A stretch of DNA of 64,000 nucleotides from Pseudopithomyces maydicus. Its lineage: Eukaryota > Ascomycota > Dothideomycetes > Pleosporales > Didymosphaeriaceae. The position numbers and the translations under genes are program-made. This document shows, piece by piece, positions 23,226 to 34,573 of this stretch. The number at the start of each line of letters is the position of its first letter. Positions within the stretch are counted from its first letter, which is position 1. The notes below the pieces were generated by a model that saw nothing but the letters and a program-made list of their open reading frames with translations, did not search any database and was not told the DNA's origin. The stretch spans positions 2,232,001 to 2,296,000 of the forward strand of contig JANTUC010000006.1 in assembly GCA_026873275.1 (NCBI GenBank), written 5' to 3'.

Positions 23226-24248
23226 ATGGAATCAGTAACGCGAACTTCTGAAGATCTGCTCAGACTCGCAGATCTTAACCCTGAAATCGCACAGTATCTG
23301 CAGGCTCATCCGCCAGCGCCCCAATCACCTGATGATCTGACTTCCCTCCGAGCAAAATACGAGAGGTTGAACCAAAAATTCCTGGAATCATTTGGTCATG
23401 ACTCTGCACTGGGTGTCAAGATCCAAAACCTTACGGTAACCGCAAGGGACGACTTCGAAATTCCAATTCGAATTTACCAGCCTGAAAATTCAACCGAACC
23501 AGGTCCGCTCATCGTCATTATCCACGGTGGAGCCAGGATCATGGGCAGCTTGACAGACGAGGAAGGTCACTGTCGTGTATATGCGAAACAGTTCAACGCT
23601 ACCTGCATCAATATCGCCTATCGCCTTGCTCCTGAACACAAATCGCCTACCATGGTTGAAGATTGCTGGGACGTTGTCCAATGGTGTGCCAAAAATGCCA
23701 AAGAGCTTGGTGCAGATCCAGCCAAGGGTTTCATCGTTCAAGGATCATCGTCTGGCGGTAGTATGGCTGATATCATGGGGCATCTATCTCACGATGAGAA
23801 GCTCGAGCCTCCAATCACAGGCCTGCACGAGATTTGCCCCAGCCCATGCGCCTACTCTGCTCTACCTGAGAAGTACGAAGACAGATATCTGAGTTGGAAT
23901 CAGGATATGAAAGATGGACTGCCACGCGCGGCTTTGCTCCGATTTGCTGAGCTGGCCGGAACGTTGGAAAACCCCCAGGATCCCATGGTCTCTCCGATGC
24001 TGTGGCCCGGTGGGCATAAAGGGCTGGCCCCGGTATTTTTCCAGGTACATGGGAGGGACTATACGAGGGATGGGTCTTTGATATATGAAGAGGCACTGCG
24101 AGAAGAAGGTGTGGTCACAAAGTTGAAGGTTTATCCTGGAGCACCGCACGGATTCAACGTGCCTTTTGCTGAGACACAGATTGGCAAGTTACACGAGGAA
24201 GATATATTCGATGGATTGATATGGTTGCTGAGCTTCACCAAAGAATGA
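23226..24248 (+). CDS. Alpha/beta-hydrolase-3 esterase (HSL type)
   Basis: This intronless gene encodes a 340-aa esterase of the hormone-sensitive-lipase group. The oxyanion-hole motif is HGGAR (about residues 99-103), the nucleophile elbow is GSSSGG (about 177-182), the likely catalytic aspartate sits in HGRDYTRDG and the histidine in YPGAPHGF. The first glycine pair of HGGG is followed by Ala here, a mild deviation. There is no signal peptide, so it is likely intracellular. It is the first gene of the catabolic block. With the BVMO at 32.4 kb it could hydrolyse the lactone product to a hydroxy acid (inferred). Confidence 0.88.
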   Translation: MESVTRTSEDLLRLADLNPEIAQYLQAHPPAPQSPDDLTSLRAKYERLNQKFLESFGHDSALGVKIQNLTVTARDDFEIPIRIYQPENSTEPGPLIVIIHGGARIMGSLTDEEGHCRVYAKQFNATCINIAYRLAPEHKSPTMVEDCWDVVQWCAKNAKELGADPAKGFIVQGSSSGGSMADIMGHLSHDEKLEPPITGLHEICPSPCAYSALPEKYEDRYLSWNQDMKDGLPRAALLRFAELAGTLENPQDPMVSPMLWPGGHKGLAPVFFQVHGRDYTRDGSLIYEEALREEGVVTKLKVYPGAPHGFNVPFAETQIGKLHEEDIFDGLIWLLSFTKE

Positions 24249-24466
24249 CAAGACTTTTTGGTTTTGTAAACGACTTATTTATGTGGATTGGCGGAAGAAC
24301 GCAACTTTGCTCTCCCACGATTAGTCGTTGTGAACCTTGATGAGTCGCTGAATTTCCAATATAATCTTCAACATTGAAAATGAACCCCCACAAATGGAAA
24401 ATATAAAACTAGTCGCTCCTCCGAAATGTAAGAGCATTTCATTATCTTAGAGTGACTCAGACCACT

Positions 24467-24844
24467 CTAGATGTACGGGTAAAACCGATCCACCCTAAAA
24501 GCCCACCATATACACCCACCACCCAAGGCACCAATAAATAAAACTGCGTAAAAGCAAATCGAGAGTTTTTCATTTGTTTTCCTGCTTTTTCCCTTCAACC
24601 GCCTTCTCCGTTCCGCGTCATTGGTCATCTTGTTGATTGTTCCTTTTTGCCCAGCGATCAAACCCTGATGCTCAACAACACGGGCTTCTAGGAAGCGTGC
24701 GCGACTGTCCAATGCTTCGAGCTGTGCTTCGTGCTTTCTGAAATATCTGTCGACTTCCTGGAAGCGTTCATCTTGATTTGTGGCCCGCCGTTCTAGATTA
24801 AGCATTCGACTATCCTGGGTGTAATCGGAGGTGTGTTCGGACAT
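24467..24844 (-). CDS. Small tail-anchored coiled-coil protein
   Basis: The 125-aa frame begins MSEHTSDYTQDSRML, continues as a charged helical stretch (RFQEVDRYFRKHEAQLEALD and onward) likely to form a coiled coil, and ends with one hydrophobic segment (ICFYAVLFIGALGGGCIWWA) followed by a short polar tail. This layout is typical of a tail-anchored membrane protein. No family is recognised. It sits between the esterase and the aldehyde dehydrogenase, but nothing ties it to catabolism. Confidence 0.6.
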   Translation of the reverse strand: MSEHTSDYTQDSRMLNLERRATNQDERFQEVDRYFRKHEAQLEALDSRARFLEARVVEHQGLIAGQKGTINKMTNDAERRRRLKGKSRKTNEKLSICFYAVLFIGALGGGCIWWAFRVDRFYPYI

Positions 24845-25095
24845 TTTTCGTTGATCTTGAAATGTCGATATGAATGGGTCAAATGAACTTATAGGTAAGT
24901 ATGGGAAAATGGGCTATTTATCATTGCTTGTATTAATCTCTCGGTACAGGAAACATGGTCAGGATATTAGCTTCTTTTGCAAACAATGTTGTCACACTCT
25001 ACCACAAGCATCACGCAGAACACCACGAGGGAACGTCAGTTCATAATTGTATTTGTCTTTTATTTGAATACGCTAGTTCCAACAGATAGATATAC

Positions 25096-26667
25096 CTAGT
25101 ATGTCAGATTGACCATGATAGTCTTAGGCTCCGTAAATGCCCTAAGAGCGTGAATGCCGCACTCCCGACCCAGACCACTCTGCTTGCTACCACCAAAAGG
25201 TGTTGTACCAAACATCAAACTGACACAATTGATACCCACCATACCAGACTCAAAGTCAGACGCCACGCGTAAGGCCTTGTTAATATCTTGTGTGAAAACT
25301 CCAGCCATGAGACCAAAATCCGTGCCGTTTGCCAGCTTCATAATCTCCTCTTCTGTCTTGAACGAGCGAACAACGGAAACAGGTCCGAAGATTTCCTCAC
25401 AGTGAATCTCGGACGTGGGATCAACGTCTGTGAAAACTGTAGGCTCGATATAAAAGCCTTTGTCGCCGATTCTTTGACCGCCAACGAGCAGTTTGCCCTG
25501 TCCCTTTTGACCGCGCTCTATGAAGCCTTGCACACGCTTGAATTGGGCCTCATCGACCAGTGGGCCAATGTTAACACCGTCTTTTGAAGGGTCGCCAATC
25601 TCGTTTTTCTTGGCTTGCATGGCCTGCTTGTAGCCTTCAATGAACTTTTCGTAGATACCTTCTTGGACATATACACGTGATGCAGCGAAGCAAACTTGGC
25701 CGGTATTGGCGGTTATGGCGTTTGCACACCAGGTCACTGCGTTTTCAAGATTTGCATCGTCGAACACTACTGCGGGGGACTTGCCACCAAGCTCAAGTGT
25801 TACGCGCTTGAGGTTAGATTTCGCAGCCATTTCCTGGATCTTCTTGCCCGTGGGAATAGAGCCTAAGTACTGGTTAGCTACTGCTATCCAGAGCGAAGGG
25901 CAACGTACCGGTGAAGGAAACCTTGCGGATGCGCATGTGGCTCGCGATAATAGCACCGGTACTGCCATCTCCCGTGAGGATCTGGAAAACACCTGGCGGA
26001 AAACCAGCTTCTTTAATGAGAGTTCCAAGGGCGAGAGAAGAAAGAGGTGTCTTCTCAGATGGCTTCAAGATGAAACAGTTTCCAGTCGCTAGAGCAGGTG
26101 CGGCCTTGAGACCAATGGTTCCAATAGGACCGTTCCAAGGCACGATTCCAGCGGTGACACCAAGCGGTTCGTTGCGAACAATTTTCAGGAAACCGTCTTC
26201 CTGAGGCCAAGATTCGCCGCCGAACTTGTCAATAAATCCAGCATTGTAGCGAAATGTCTGAATTAGCGAATCAGTATGGGATTATTAGATCAAGTTCTCG
26301 ATTAATGTCAACATACCTCCGCACACAGACCAATTTCGAAGGCTCCAAAAGCCTTGTACGGTGCTCCGAGAGAAACGCGTGTAAGCTCAGCGATACTTTC
26401 AGAGTTCTTTTCTACCAGATCTGCAAACTTCAACATGATATTGCGCCTCTCCGTAGGGCTAGTCTTCTTCCATGAGACAAAAGCCTTCTCTGCAGCTGCG
26501 ACAGCAATATCGACATCCTCTTCGCCCGCGAGTGGGACGTTATCCGAAATCAGAGAGCCATCAGTAGGATTGAATAAAGATAGTTTCTTCGAGCTCTTCG
26601 AATCGACATATTCATTGTTGATGAAAATCTGTTGAGGAATATTCTTGAGGGAGTATGCGAGAGACAT
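25096..26667 (-). CDS. Aldehyde dehydrogenase, 3 exons
   Basis: The predicted 488-aa NAD(P)-dependent enzyme oxidises aldehydes to acids. Exons are 26667-26317, 26257-25909 and 25862-25096. The second splice restores FTGSIPTGKKI, where the cofactor binds. The active-site glutamate is in LELGGKSP and the nucleophilic cysteine in TGQVCFAASRVYV; IFGPV lies further on. The start MSLAYSLKNIPQQ fits the family, though the frame is open to 26784. Within the catabolic block it would oxidise the aldehyde made by the alcohol dehydrogenase at 44.6 kb (inferred), as ChnE does in bacterial cyclohexanol breakdown. The C-terminus VNLTY carries no peroxisomal signal. Confidence 0.92.
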
Positions 26668-27473
26668 TGTGCGGGTATCAAGATGAATGCAACCAGATGC
26701 GAAGAAACAGCAGGAAGAAAGATGAAGGCAAACTGTGGAACTGTATAGAAGGCGGGGAGAGGAGGGGTATATTGTGTAAAGCACTTCCGAATCTTGGAGG
26801 TCTTAACTCCGTGGGTACTCGGGCAACGTGCCGGCTCGCGGCTGGGCCACGTCAACTAGGTGGGTATGAGCCATTGTGGAGCTCCGAACCACTTGTTGTA
26901 AACGGGGCCATTTCTCGGTTCAGCAGGAGCGCGCTCGCGGTTTGTTATCCGCAGCCAGCCCGACACGCTAATTGCGAGTCGAATACGCTACTTGAGTCAG
27001 CCGTTTTGGGGTCTCCGCATTTCATGACGTCGCGTGCATCCGCTCGTGAATCTGCGTCCTGACAGGTGATTCTGGAACACTTGCTGGAAATGGAAATGAA
27101 TTATATGGAAGTAGTAGATAGTGTGAGCAGAAGAAGTGTAAAATGCATTTGTGTCTTTCAAGCTATGAGAAGTTGACCTATACCAGGTGTGACAGGACAA
27201 TCACACGTGTGAACGAGAGAGCAAAAGTCTGCTAGCTATGCTCGAGCCCCTCACACCGGAGAAAGCCTTCCTTGATGTGTTATATCTTACGGAGATACAT
27301 TCTCGAGCATCTCTACGCACCTCATGTAACATATCATACATACATATGTAGCCAAGGCAAACACAGCTAGCGATCATTGATTCCACACGATCCAACATTC
27401 CACTTTACAGACTTGCCATCCTTCCGTGTTCACGTTGCAACCAGACACATATCTCGACTCAAGGAAAATCACC
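26668..27473. other. Divergent promoter region (ALDH / SDR)
   Basis: This 806-nt spacer separates the divergent aldehyde dehydrogenase and SDR starts. It contains no supported gene and may coordinate both. One TTCCGA site occurs near 26788. Confidence 0.5.
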
Positions 27474-28367
27474 ATGACGAAGAAGGTAGCTTTTATAACT
27501 GGTGGCGTCTCAGGCATGGGTCTCGCAGTTGCGCAAGCCCTCTCTTCCCGTTCTGATGAAGACTGGGACTTGCACTTGATCGATCTCAACGAGTCAGCTG
27601 GCAAGACGGCCATTTCGTCACTCAAGAATGCACATTTCCACAAGACAAACGTCACCGATTGGGATAGCCTAATTGCAGCATTCGAGTCTGCTTTCGCAAC
27701 GTCTGGACGCATAGATTTTGTCTTTGCTAACGCTGGGATCGTCGAGAGAGACAACTTCTATGAGAAGCACGACCTCAGCAAGCCACCGCCACAACCGAAT
27801 CAACTCAGTATTGACATTAATTTGAAATCCGTGGTAAATACTTGCTATGCGGCACTACATTATTTTCGAAAATCGCCCAAGAAAGACGGCCCGGGACCAG
27901 CATTGGTGATGACGGCAAGCTGCGGTGGTCTGTATCCTTCGGAGTTCTGTCCAATGTACTCATCGGCGAAGGCAGGCGTCATCCAGTTTAACAAGGCGAT
28001 CTCCTACTCTTACCACCTCGACGGCATCAGGACGTATGCGACAGCACCTGGAACCATCAAGACCAATCTGATGACGGGAGAAGAATGGAAGAGCTTTCCC
28101 GAGCAGTATTTCACACCGATGTCTACGCTTGTACATGCTGTCACCCATGTCCTTGATGGAGGTGATCTCGAGGATTCCACGGGAAAGCAGATTAGAGCTG
28201 CGGACGCATACGGGTTGACCGTCGAGGTGAACAGGGATAATTTTTATTTTAGAGAGAAGAATCGATTTTGCGATGAAGAGATGGAGGCTATGATGAAGTT
28301 CACGGCGATGGAAAATCAGTTGGCGAGGATTGAGAAGACGAAGGCGCAAACCAACGGGACTAGTTGA
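27474..28367 (+). CDS. Short-chain dehydrogenase/reductase (15-PGDH-like)
   Basis: This intronless gene encodes 297 aa. The cofactor motif TGGVSGMG is at residues 9-16, the acidic LIDLN after strand 2 suggests NAD preference, and NAGIVERDNF and YSSAKAG (active-site Tyr and Lys) follow. The long C-terminal extension after GGDLEDSTGKQIRAADAYG resembles fungal relatives of 15-hydroxyprostaglandin dehydrogenase. The ATG at 27474 is chosen over the upstream open frame because it starts MTKKVAFITGG. It lies in the catabolic block and could oxidise an alicyclic alcohol to the ketone used by the BVMO (inferred). Confidence 0.9.
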   Translation: MTKKVAFITGGVSGMGLAVAQALSSRSDEDWDLHLIDLNESAGKTAISSLKNAHFHKTNVTDWDSLIAAFESAFATSGRIDFVFANAGIVERDNFYEKHDLSKPPPQPNQLSIDINLKSVVNTCYAALHYFRKSPKKDGPGPALVMTASCGGLYPSEFCPMYSSAKAGVIQFNKAISYSYHLDGIRTYATAPGTIKTNLMTGEEWKSFPEQYFTPMSTLVHAVTHVLDGGDLEDSTGKQIRAADAYGLTVEVNRDNFYFREKNRFCDEEMEAMMKFTAMENQLARIEKTKAQTNGTS

Positions 28368-28472
28368 ACAGAATAATATATGGTATATACCAGTCATCGG
28401 TAATGTAACATGTATATGAAGATGAATACGTGCTAAAAGAGCAACCCATACTCCTGATAGTGATGCATTTGT

Positions 28473-29436
28473 CTACAACCTGGACTGTCGCCCTGCGGCG
28501 AATCGTACTCCTCCATCCACAGCAATGTCCTCCCCGTTCACGTAGGAAGCTGCTGGTGAAGCCAAGTATACCATGACGCCGGCAATATCCTCGGGCTCCC
28601 CAAGTCTTTTGCGAGGGTTGTGATCTTCCAGCTGCTTTTGCCCACCGAGATTCTCGATCAGGCCATTGGCAAGCTTCGATGGGAAGAAGCCGGGAGCTAC
28701 GGTGTTGGTTGTGATGTTACGTGGACCGAGTTCCACTGCTAGCTGACGTGACATGTGGTGTGCAGCAGCCTTCGAGACGCTGTACATAATTGTGCCATGT
28801 TCACCGACATGGGGGACGGTTGTGCCGGCTGTGGACGAGACGATAATGATGCGGGAGGGGTCTGTGCGTGTGCCAGCCTTCTCAAGGAGAGGAGCGAACC
28901 TGCATCATCGACACACACCATTAGCCTTCATCATTCCCAGAGATATCATGCGAAAGGATCTTACAATCTCGCGAGGTTGAAAACACCGCGCACATTCAAA
29001 TCAAGCACCTTCTTGCTCCCCCAATCTGGTGTGGGATCGAACGGACCTCCCCACGTTGCACCCGCATTGCACACCAATATATCCAGCTTGTCGTCCGTCT
29101 TCCGAACCTCTTTCACCAATCGTGCGATATCATCCGTGTCGGCAACATTCGCCGCGATGCCAATTGCCTTCCCGGAGACAGGTAGTTTGTTCAGCTTTTC
29201 AACGGCTTGGTCGATGCCCTGAGGACCCTCGTTTTTGCGTGCTGAGATGAATACTTTCTTTGCGCCCGCGAGCAAAAACGCCGTCGCAGTGTGAAGACCT
29301 AGTCCTCTAGATCCTGGAGTAGTCAGTTAAACCTTTCCACTTCCAATGGGGCCGTGAGACAAGTCCTACCGCCAGTTACCAGCGCAACTTTGCCATCGAG
29401 GCGAAACATGCGATCAAAGTTCTTGATATCCGACAT
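28473..29436 (-). CDS. Short-chain dehydrogenase/reductase with C-terminal SRL (PTS1), 3 exons
   Basis: The predicted 280-aa SDR has exons 29436-29370, 29313-28965 and 28899-28473. The first splice builds the cofactor motif TGGSRGLG and the second joins FNLARLFAPLLEK. NAGATWGG, the serine in IIIVSSTAG and YSVSKAA form the classical SDR active site. The last residues are GRQSRL, a canonical peroxisomal targeting signal (SRL), so the enzyme is probably peroxisomal. It is divergently transcribed, 347 bp apart, from an acyl-CoA ligase that also ends in a PTS1, suggesting shared control and shared location. A role in beta-oxidation of the ring-opened acid is possible. Confidence 0.9.
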
Positions 29437-29783
29437 GGCTTGCTAATCTCCCACACAAATCCTCGAGAAAAACAGAAGGTATGATGGAGTCCCACGAACC
29501 GCTCGCGACATTTTGGCTGGACTGTCCGGGGTAGATAGCAGAAAGCTGGGGTAGCTCGGGGCGTGGAGATCGATATCCTCGGCCCTAGCTCCAACGTCTG
29601 TGCCCCGCCGACACCCCCGGCTGTTCCAACGGGCTAACCACCATGATCGGCACGGCGCTATAAAGTTCAAGAACCAACATGATGATGCTTCAGCTTCCTG
29701 TTGGAGGCCTATCAGATCGTCGTGATTGCAACTCTCTCGTTTCCACCGTCTAAGTTCAGTCGTCTGTTTGTCCAGTTGTAACC
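29437..29783. promoter_or_regulatory. Bidirectional promoter of peroxisomal SDR and acyl-CoA ligase
   Basis: This 347-nt spacer is the only sequence between the two divergent starts (29436 minus, 29784 plus). A TATAAAG lies at 29659-29665, 119 nt before the ligase ATG. Co-regulation is inferred. Confidence 0.5.
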
Positions 29784-31615
29784 ATGCCTTTCTCCAGCCC
29801 GTTCCCAGCATTGGATATTCCCAAATGCAATTTACTCGAATATCTTTTTCCCAAGGGGAAACAGCTGGATGAAACCCCCATCTGGATTGACGCGAAAGAC
29901 ACAAGTCATTACCTCACTTCGCGATCACTCTTGCAATGGTCGAAGCGGCTTGCTTTGGGCCTGGATCGCCTGGGAGTGAAGCAAGGAGAAGTCGTCATGA
30001 TCTTTACTCCGAACCACATCTTTGTTCCTGTAGCGTATCTTGGAATTGTGGGATCAAGGAGGATCTTTAGTGGAGCGAACCCGGCGTACACAATATCAGG
30101 TTAGTGTGACAGTCGGATTTGTACTGTTGTTTAACAGTGTTGACTCTCGGCCAAGAAATGAATCACCAGATATCCAATACCCAGGCGTCGCTCATTCTTG
30201 CACATCCTTCCTTGGTACAAAATGCGTTAGCAGCCGCCAGAAAATCTGGTTTGCCGGATAGCCGCGTATTCTTGTTCTCCGACGTACCAAACATGCCTAC
30301 AGCTGGCTGTCGTGACTGGCGAGACTTTTTACCATCCAAACGAGATGCAGACGCATACAAATTTCCCGAGCTATCTGAAATGGAGTCTACGACTACTACT
30401 GCGACAGTGAATTATTCTTCAGGGACCACTGGCTTACCCAAAGGTGTCGAAGTCAGCCACCACAACCTTGTCGCGAATCTCGAGCAAACAATATACATGC
30501 GATATCTAAAAAAGCCCTGGAATCATACCAACCGGCCGCGAGAGGTCTGGATAGGCTTTCTCCCATTATATCATGCATACGGACAATTGTACACTATCGC
30601 GATGGCACAAAAGCTCCAAGTCCCTTGCTACATCATGAAGCAGTTCCAGTACGAGGAGTTTTTGCGGACGATCCAAGACCAGAAGGTTACACACCTGCAG
30701 ATTGCACCGCCGATCATGGTCATGCTGAGCAAGAGACCTGAAACAGCTAAATACGATCTGAACAGCGTGACAGATATTCTCTGCGGTGCAGCGCCACTGA
30801 GCAAAGAATTGCAGACCGAAATCAGCAAGAAGCTCAAATGTGAGATTGTTCAAGGGTGGGGTATGACAGAGGTCACTTGTGGTGCCATTCATGTGCCTGG
30901 TGGCACTATTGATGAGTAAGTACTTTTGTCCGATTTCGTTGACCAAACAGCTAAGATAGCACAGATCCGGCAGTGTCGGTCAGCTAGATCCTAATTGTGA
31001 ATGCATGCTCCTCGACGATGATGGCAAGGAAGTTGCTGATGGTCAGCCCGGTGAATTGTACGTGCGCGGACCGAACATCTGTCTGAGGTATTGGCGCAAC
31101 CCGAACGCCACCAAAGAAACCCTATCTCCAGATGGCTGGCTACGATCCGGGGATGTGGCTGTCTGTAGAAATGGGTGGTTCTGGATCGTAGACAGGAAAA
31201 AGGTATGACAATTCCCGCCTTCCGCTATCTTCTGACTGCCCTTGCTAATTCAACAAATTAGGAGCTTATCAAGGTCAATGCCCTCCAGGTAGCGCCTGCA
31301 GAGCTTGAAGCGGTGCTCTTAGAATTCGATCCCGTTGCCGATGCTGCAACTGTGGGTATCACTCTTGATGGTCAGGAGTGGCCACGTGCATACATCACTC
31401 TGAAGGACGAGCACAAGGGTAAGGTAACAGAGAGTGATATTCAGGCATATATGAAGCAGAAGGTTGCAAAGCACAAACAGCTGGTTGGTGGGATACAATT
31501 TGTGGATGAGGTGCCAAAGTTGCAGTCAGGGAAAATCAAGAGGGCGCTGGTTAAAGAATGGGCAAAACGAGATGCGCAAAGGATGAATGGGGGAATACCA
31601 AAGTCGAAGCTGTGA
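29784..31615 (+). CDS. AMP-forming acyl-CoA ligase (4-coumarate-CoA ligase-like) with PTS1 SKL, 4 exons
   Basis: The predicted 555-aa ligase activates a carboxylic acid to its CoA thioester using ATP. Exons are 29784-30099, 30156-30915, 30965-31202 and 31262-31615. The P-loop is NYSSGTTGLPKGVEVS, the adenylate motif QGWGMTEVT, then DGWLRSGDVAV, and DRKKELIKVNALQV spans the last intron. The conserved lysine near the C-terminus is in LQSGKIKRALV. The protein ends PKSKL, the canonical peroxisomal targeting signal. It belongs to the fungal 4CL-like/phenylacetyl-CoA-ligase group. In this block it would prime the ring-opened acid for peroxisomal beta-oxidation (inferred). Confidence 0.93.
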
Positions 31616-32396
31616 TTCATTGCTTTTGACCGATAATTACATAATAAGCATATTGCTGGACATGCTATGATTTTGAGTCATGAGGCAGTGGAACGAGGGC
31701 CTATGGTGCATCACGCACATGTAAAAGTTCTCAGAACTATCTGCTTTTAGCACTATCAAAATATTGTAGTCTTTGTCCTCTTAAAATCTTTTATTTCGCG
31801 TGGTTTTTTGAGTGCGTGCTCTTCCCTATGAGCACTTCGCTTCTCATGACTAGAAAAATTTCCGGCCCTGCTGATGGGAACCTAACGAAGTCACTTTCAC
31901 TAGACGCAATTGTGTATTTCTAGTATCAGAGATATTCAGCGCTCAGCAACGATCACGGGTCGAATACATGGTATGAACTACTGAGCGAAAACAACCGCCA
32001 ATCAAAATCGCCCCAGAACCGATCGGAACCAAGCCCCTCACGCGTTCCGATCCCCGCGTTTACTTTTCCGGGCTGCAACTCATGCGGAGGTCTTACATTC
32101 TGCCTCGACGAGTAATGTGTTGTTTATCATGCGTTATCGATGAATGGCGAGCAGCGGACCAGGGCCAGAGCGTATCGAGGTGGCGCCAGTACCCTGTTAC
32201 CCTCGTTCACGGGTTACGTTAAGCAGAGTTGGCTGGAAGCCGTTCCGATAGTCTTGTACGCACGTAGCCGTTCCCTACATTTGCCCAGCCCCGAGGAACG
32301 GTTAAAGACTGCAGAGGGAAGGTTGATCGTCATGTGTTGATGGTCTGAGTTCTTTGATCCACTGGTCATTTTATAAGCTGTTCGCTACCAACTGCC
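31616..32396. other. Intergenic region upstream of the second BVMO
   Basis: This 781-nt spacer holds the ligase 3' end and the monooxygenase promoter, including the inverted repeat at 32021-32052. No gene is supported. Confidence 0.5.
32021..32052. promoter_or_regulatory. Inverted repeat GATCGGAAC / GTTCCGATC
   Basis: Two perfect 9-bp arms (32021-32029 and 32044-32052) are separated by 14 bp, about 345 nt before the monooxygenase ATG. A further half-site, GTTCCGAT, is at 32242-32249. It is a candidate operator for a dimeric zinc-cluster regulator; this is inferred. Confidence 0.4.
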
Positions 32397-34573
32397 ATGC
32401 TTAAACGACTGTCTACCTTCATCCGGCTCACTCCTTCTCGTGGCGAGAAGCTCGAGCAGAACGAGAAACGCGATAAGCAGCAGAGCGCATCTGCCAAGCC
32501 CTCGAATTCCTCCTCCACGACTTCTGCCAGCCTCATTTCCGCACCGGAGCCTGCAATGGCTCCCTCAGAGATGCCCACAGCCATAAATGGCGTGAATGGC
32601 ATCGCGGCTATGTACGATTACCCTCCAGCAGACCCAGAGGGCGAGTACCGGATTCTCCAGCAGTACCACTCCAAGCCTAGTAAGCTACGAGTAGCATGTG
32701 CAGGTGCTGGCGCTTCAGGTCTTTGCCTGGCATACAAAATGGAGAAGATGCTCGTTCCTGGATCCTGGGAGTTGACTCTTTATGAAAAGAACCCCATGTT
32801 TGGCGGAACCTGGTACGAGAATACATATCCTGGCGTAGCCTGCGATATCCCATCACACGACTACAACTTCACCTGGGACCCGAAGCCAGATTGGTCACAG
32901 TTCTTTGCATCGGGCAAAGAGATTCAAGGCTATTTCGAAGATTTTGCTGAGAGGCATGGGAGCAAAAAGTATATGCAACTCAACAGCAAGATCATCGAAG
33001 CAAGATGGGATAATGCGGAGGGCATATGGAACTTGACCATCGAGAACCCGAAAACAAAGGAGCAAAGAAAGGAATGGGCACATGTTTTTGTAAATGGCAC
33101 AGGTAAGAATGCACATCCACTTTGTGATTGCACTGGCTAACTTCAAGGTACAGGTATCCTGAACACCTGGAAGTGGCCCGAAATTGAAGGTCTTCATGAC
33201 TTCAAGGGCCCAGTTCTCCACTCTGCGAACTGGGACCATAGTGTCGAATTCGAGGGAAAATCGACAGCTATCATCGGCGTGGGTTCCACCAGCGTTCAAA
33301 TTACACCAGCCCTGCAGAAAATTTGCAAGGAAGTCAAGGTATTCATGCGAAGTCCGACCTGGATCTCACCACCTTTCGGTGCGGGCGCTCTTACAAACGA
33401 TCTCCAGAAAGGCCAAGATGTTGATCCTGGACAGCGCCAGTATACTTTTACTGAAGCAGATAAGAAGAAATTCCGTGAGGATCCAGAATATCACCTTGAT
33501 TTCCGGAAGCGTATTGAAGCCGAGATTAACAGCCTATTTGGCATGTACATACAAAACTCTGAGTTATCCACCATGATGAGGGATGTCATCACAAAGGAGA
33601 TGCACAGACGTATGGGTCCTGGTAACGAGGAGTTGAAAAAGTTCATCACACCCAAGTTCGCTCCCGGCTGCCGGCGCATCTCGCCTGGGGATGGTTTCCT
33701 CGAATCTTTGGTGCAGGATAATGTCACACCTATATTCGAGGGGATCAAGCGCGTGGTCCCCGAAGGTATCGAGACGGTAGACGGTACAGTGCACAAGGTG
33801 GAGAATTTAGTATGCGCTACGGGCTTCCAGGTCGCCTTCCAGCCCGCTTTTACAGTGATCAACGGCGATGGCAAGTCCATCAAAGAAGACTGGACCGATG
33901 GACCGAACCTTTACTTTGGTGTATCAGCTCCTCGATGTAGGTTTTGCCCGTTCAATGTTACCATACGTCTAGAAGCATCGGTGCTAACTTTGGGATTACT
34001 AGTTCCGAACTACTACACCATTGTCGGTCCAGGCGCCACTTGGTCCAACGGCACATTGATCCCGTCGATCGAGACCACGATCGAATACTCCATCAAGTGT
34101 ATGCGCAAGATGCAGCATGAAGGCATCAAATCAATGGCTGTAAAGCAGGATGCTCTTGATGAGATCTATGCTCATTTCGACGAGTTTCACAGACATACCG
34201 TATGGCAGGAAGAGTGCCGCAGTTGGTTTAAAGACGGAAAGATCAAGCAGCGGATATACTTGTGGCCTGGAGCGTGAGTTGATTCCTGAGGCAACCCCGC
34301 TTTCGAGTTCGGCTGCACGGTACTGATGCATGACTCGTTAGGACGATCCACTTCCTCAAGTCAATCAAGGACCCTCGGTGGGAAGACTACGACTACAAAT
34401 ATCGCTACAAGAATCGCTTCGCGTTCCTGGGCAATGGCGATGTGAAGGCAACCGTAGAGAAGGTAGGGGATCTCGGTACCAAGCGACAGTACCTCAGCTG
34501 ACTTTGAGTTCAGGACATCCAGGGCCTAAGTCCCTACATCAGAAACTCAGACCATGAGTGGAGCGTCGCTTAA
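32397..34573 (+). CDS. Baeyer-Villiger monooxygenase, 5 exons
   Basis: The predicted 646-aa FAD/NADPH enzyme converts a ketone to an ester or lactone. Exons are 32397-33102, 33154-33936, 34003-34273, 34342-34462 and 34514-34573. GAGASG (residues 103-108) binds FAD. The fingerprint FKGPVLHSANWD (about 252-263) matches the BVMO consensus exactly. GVGSTS is the second Rossmann motif and CATGFQVAF follows. The last splice gives YIRNSDHEWSVA; without it the frame would stop at 34501. The N-terminal 95 residues are Ser- and Lys-rich, as in long fungal members. It lies centrally in the catabolic block, next to the acyl-CoA ligase and a Zn2Cys6 regulator. Substrate is unknown. Confidence 0.93.
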
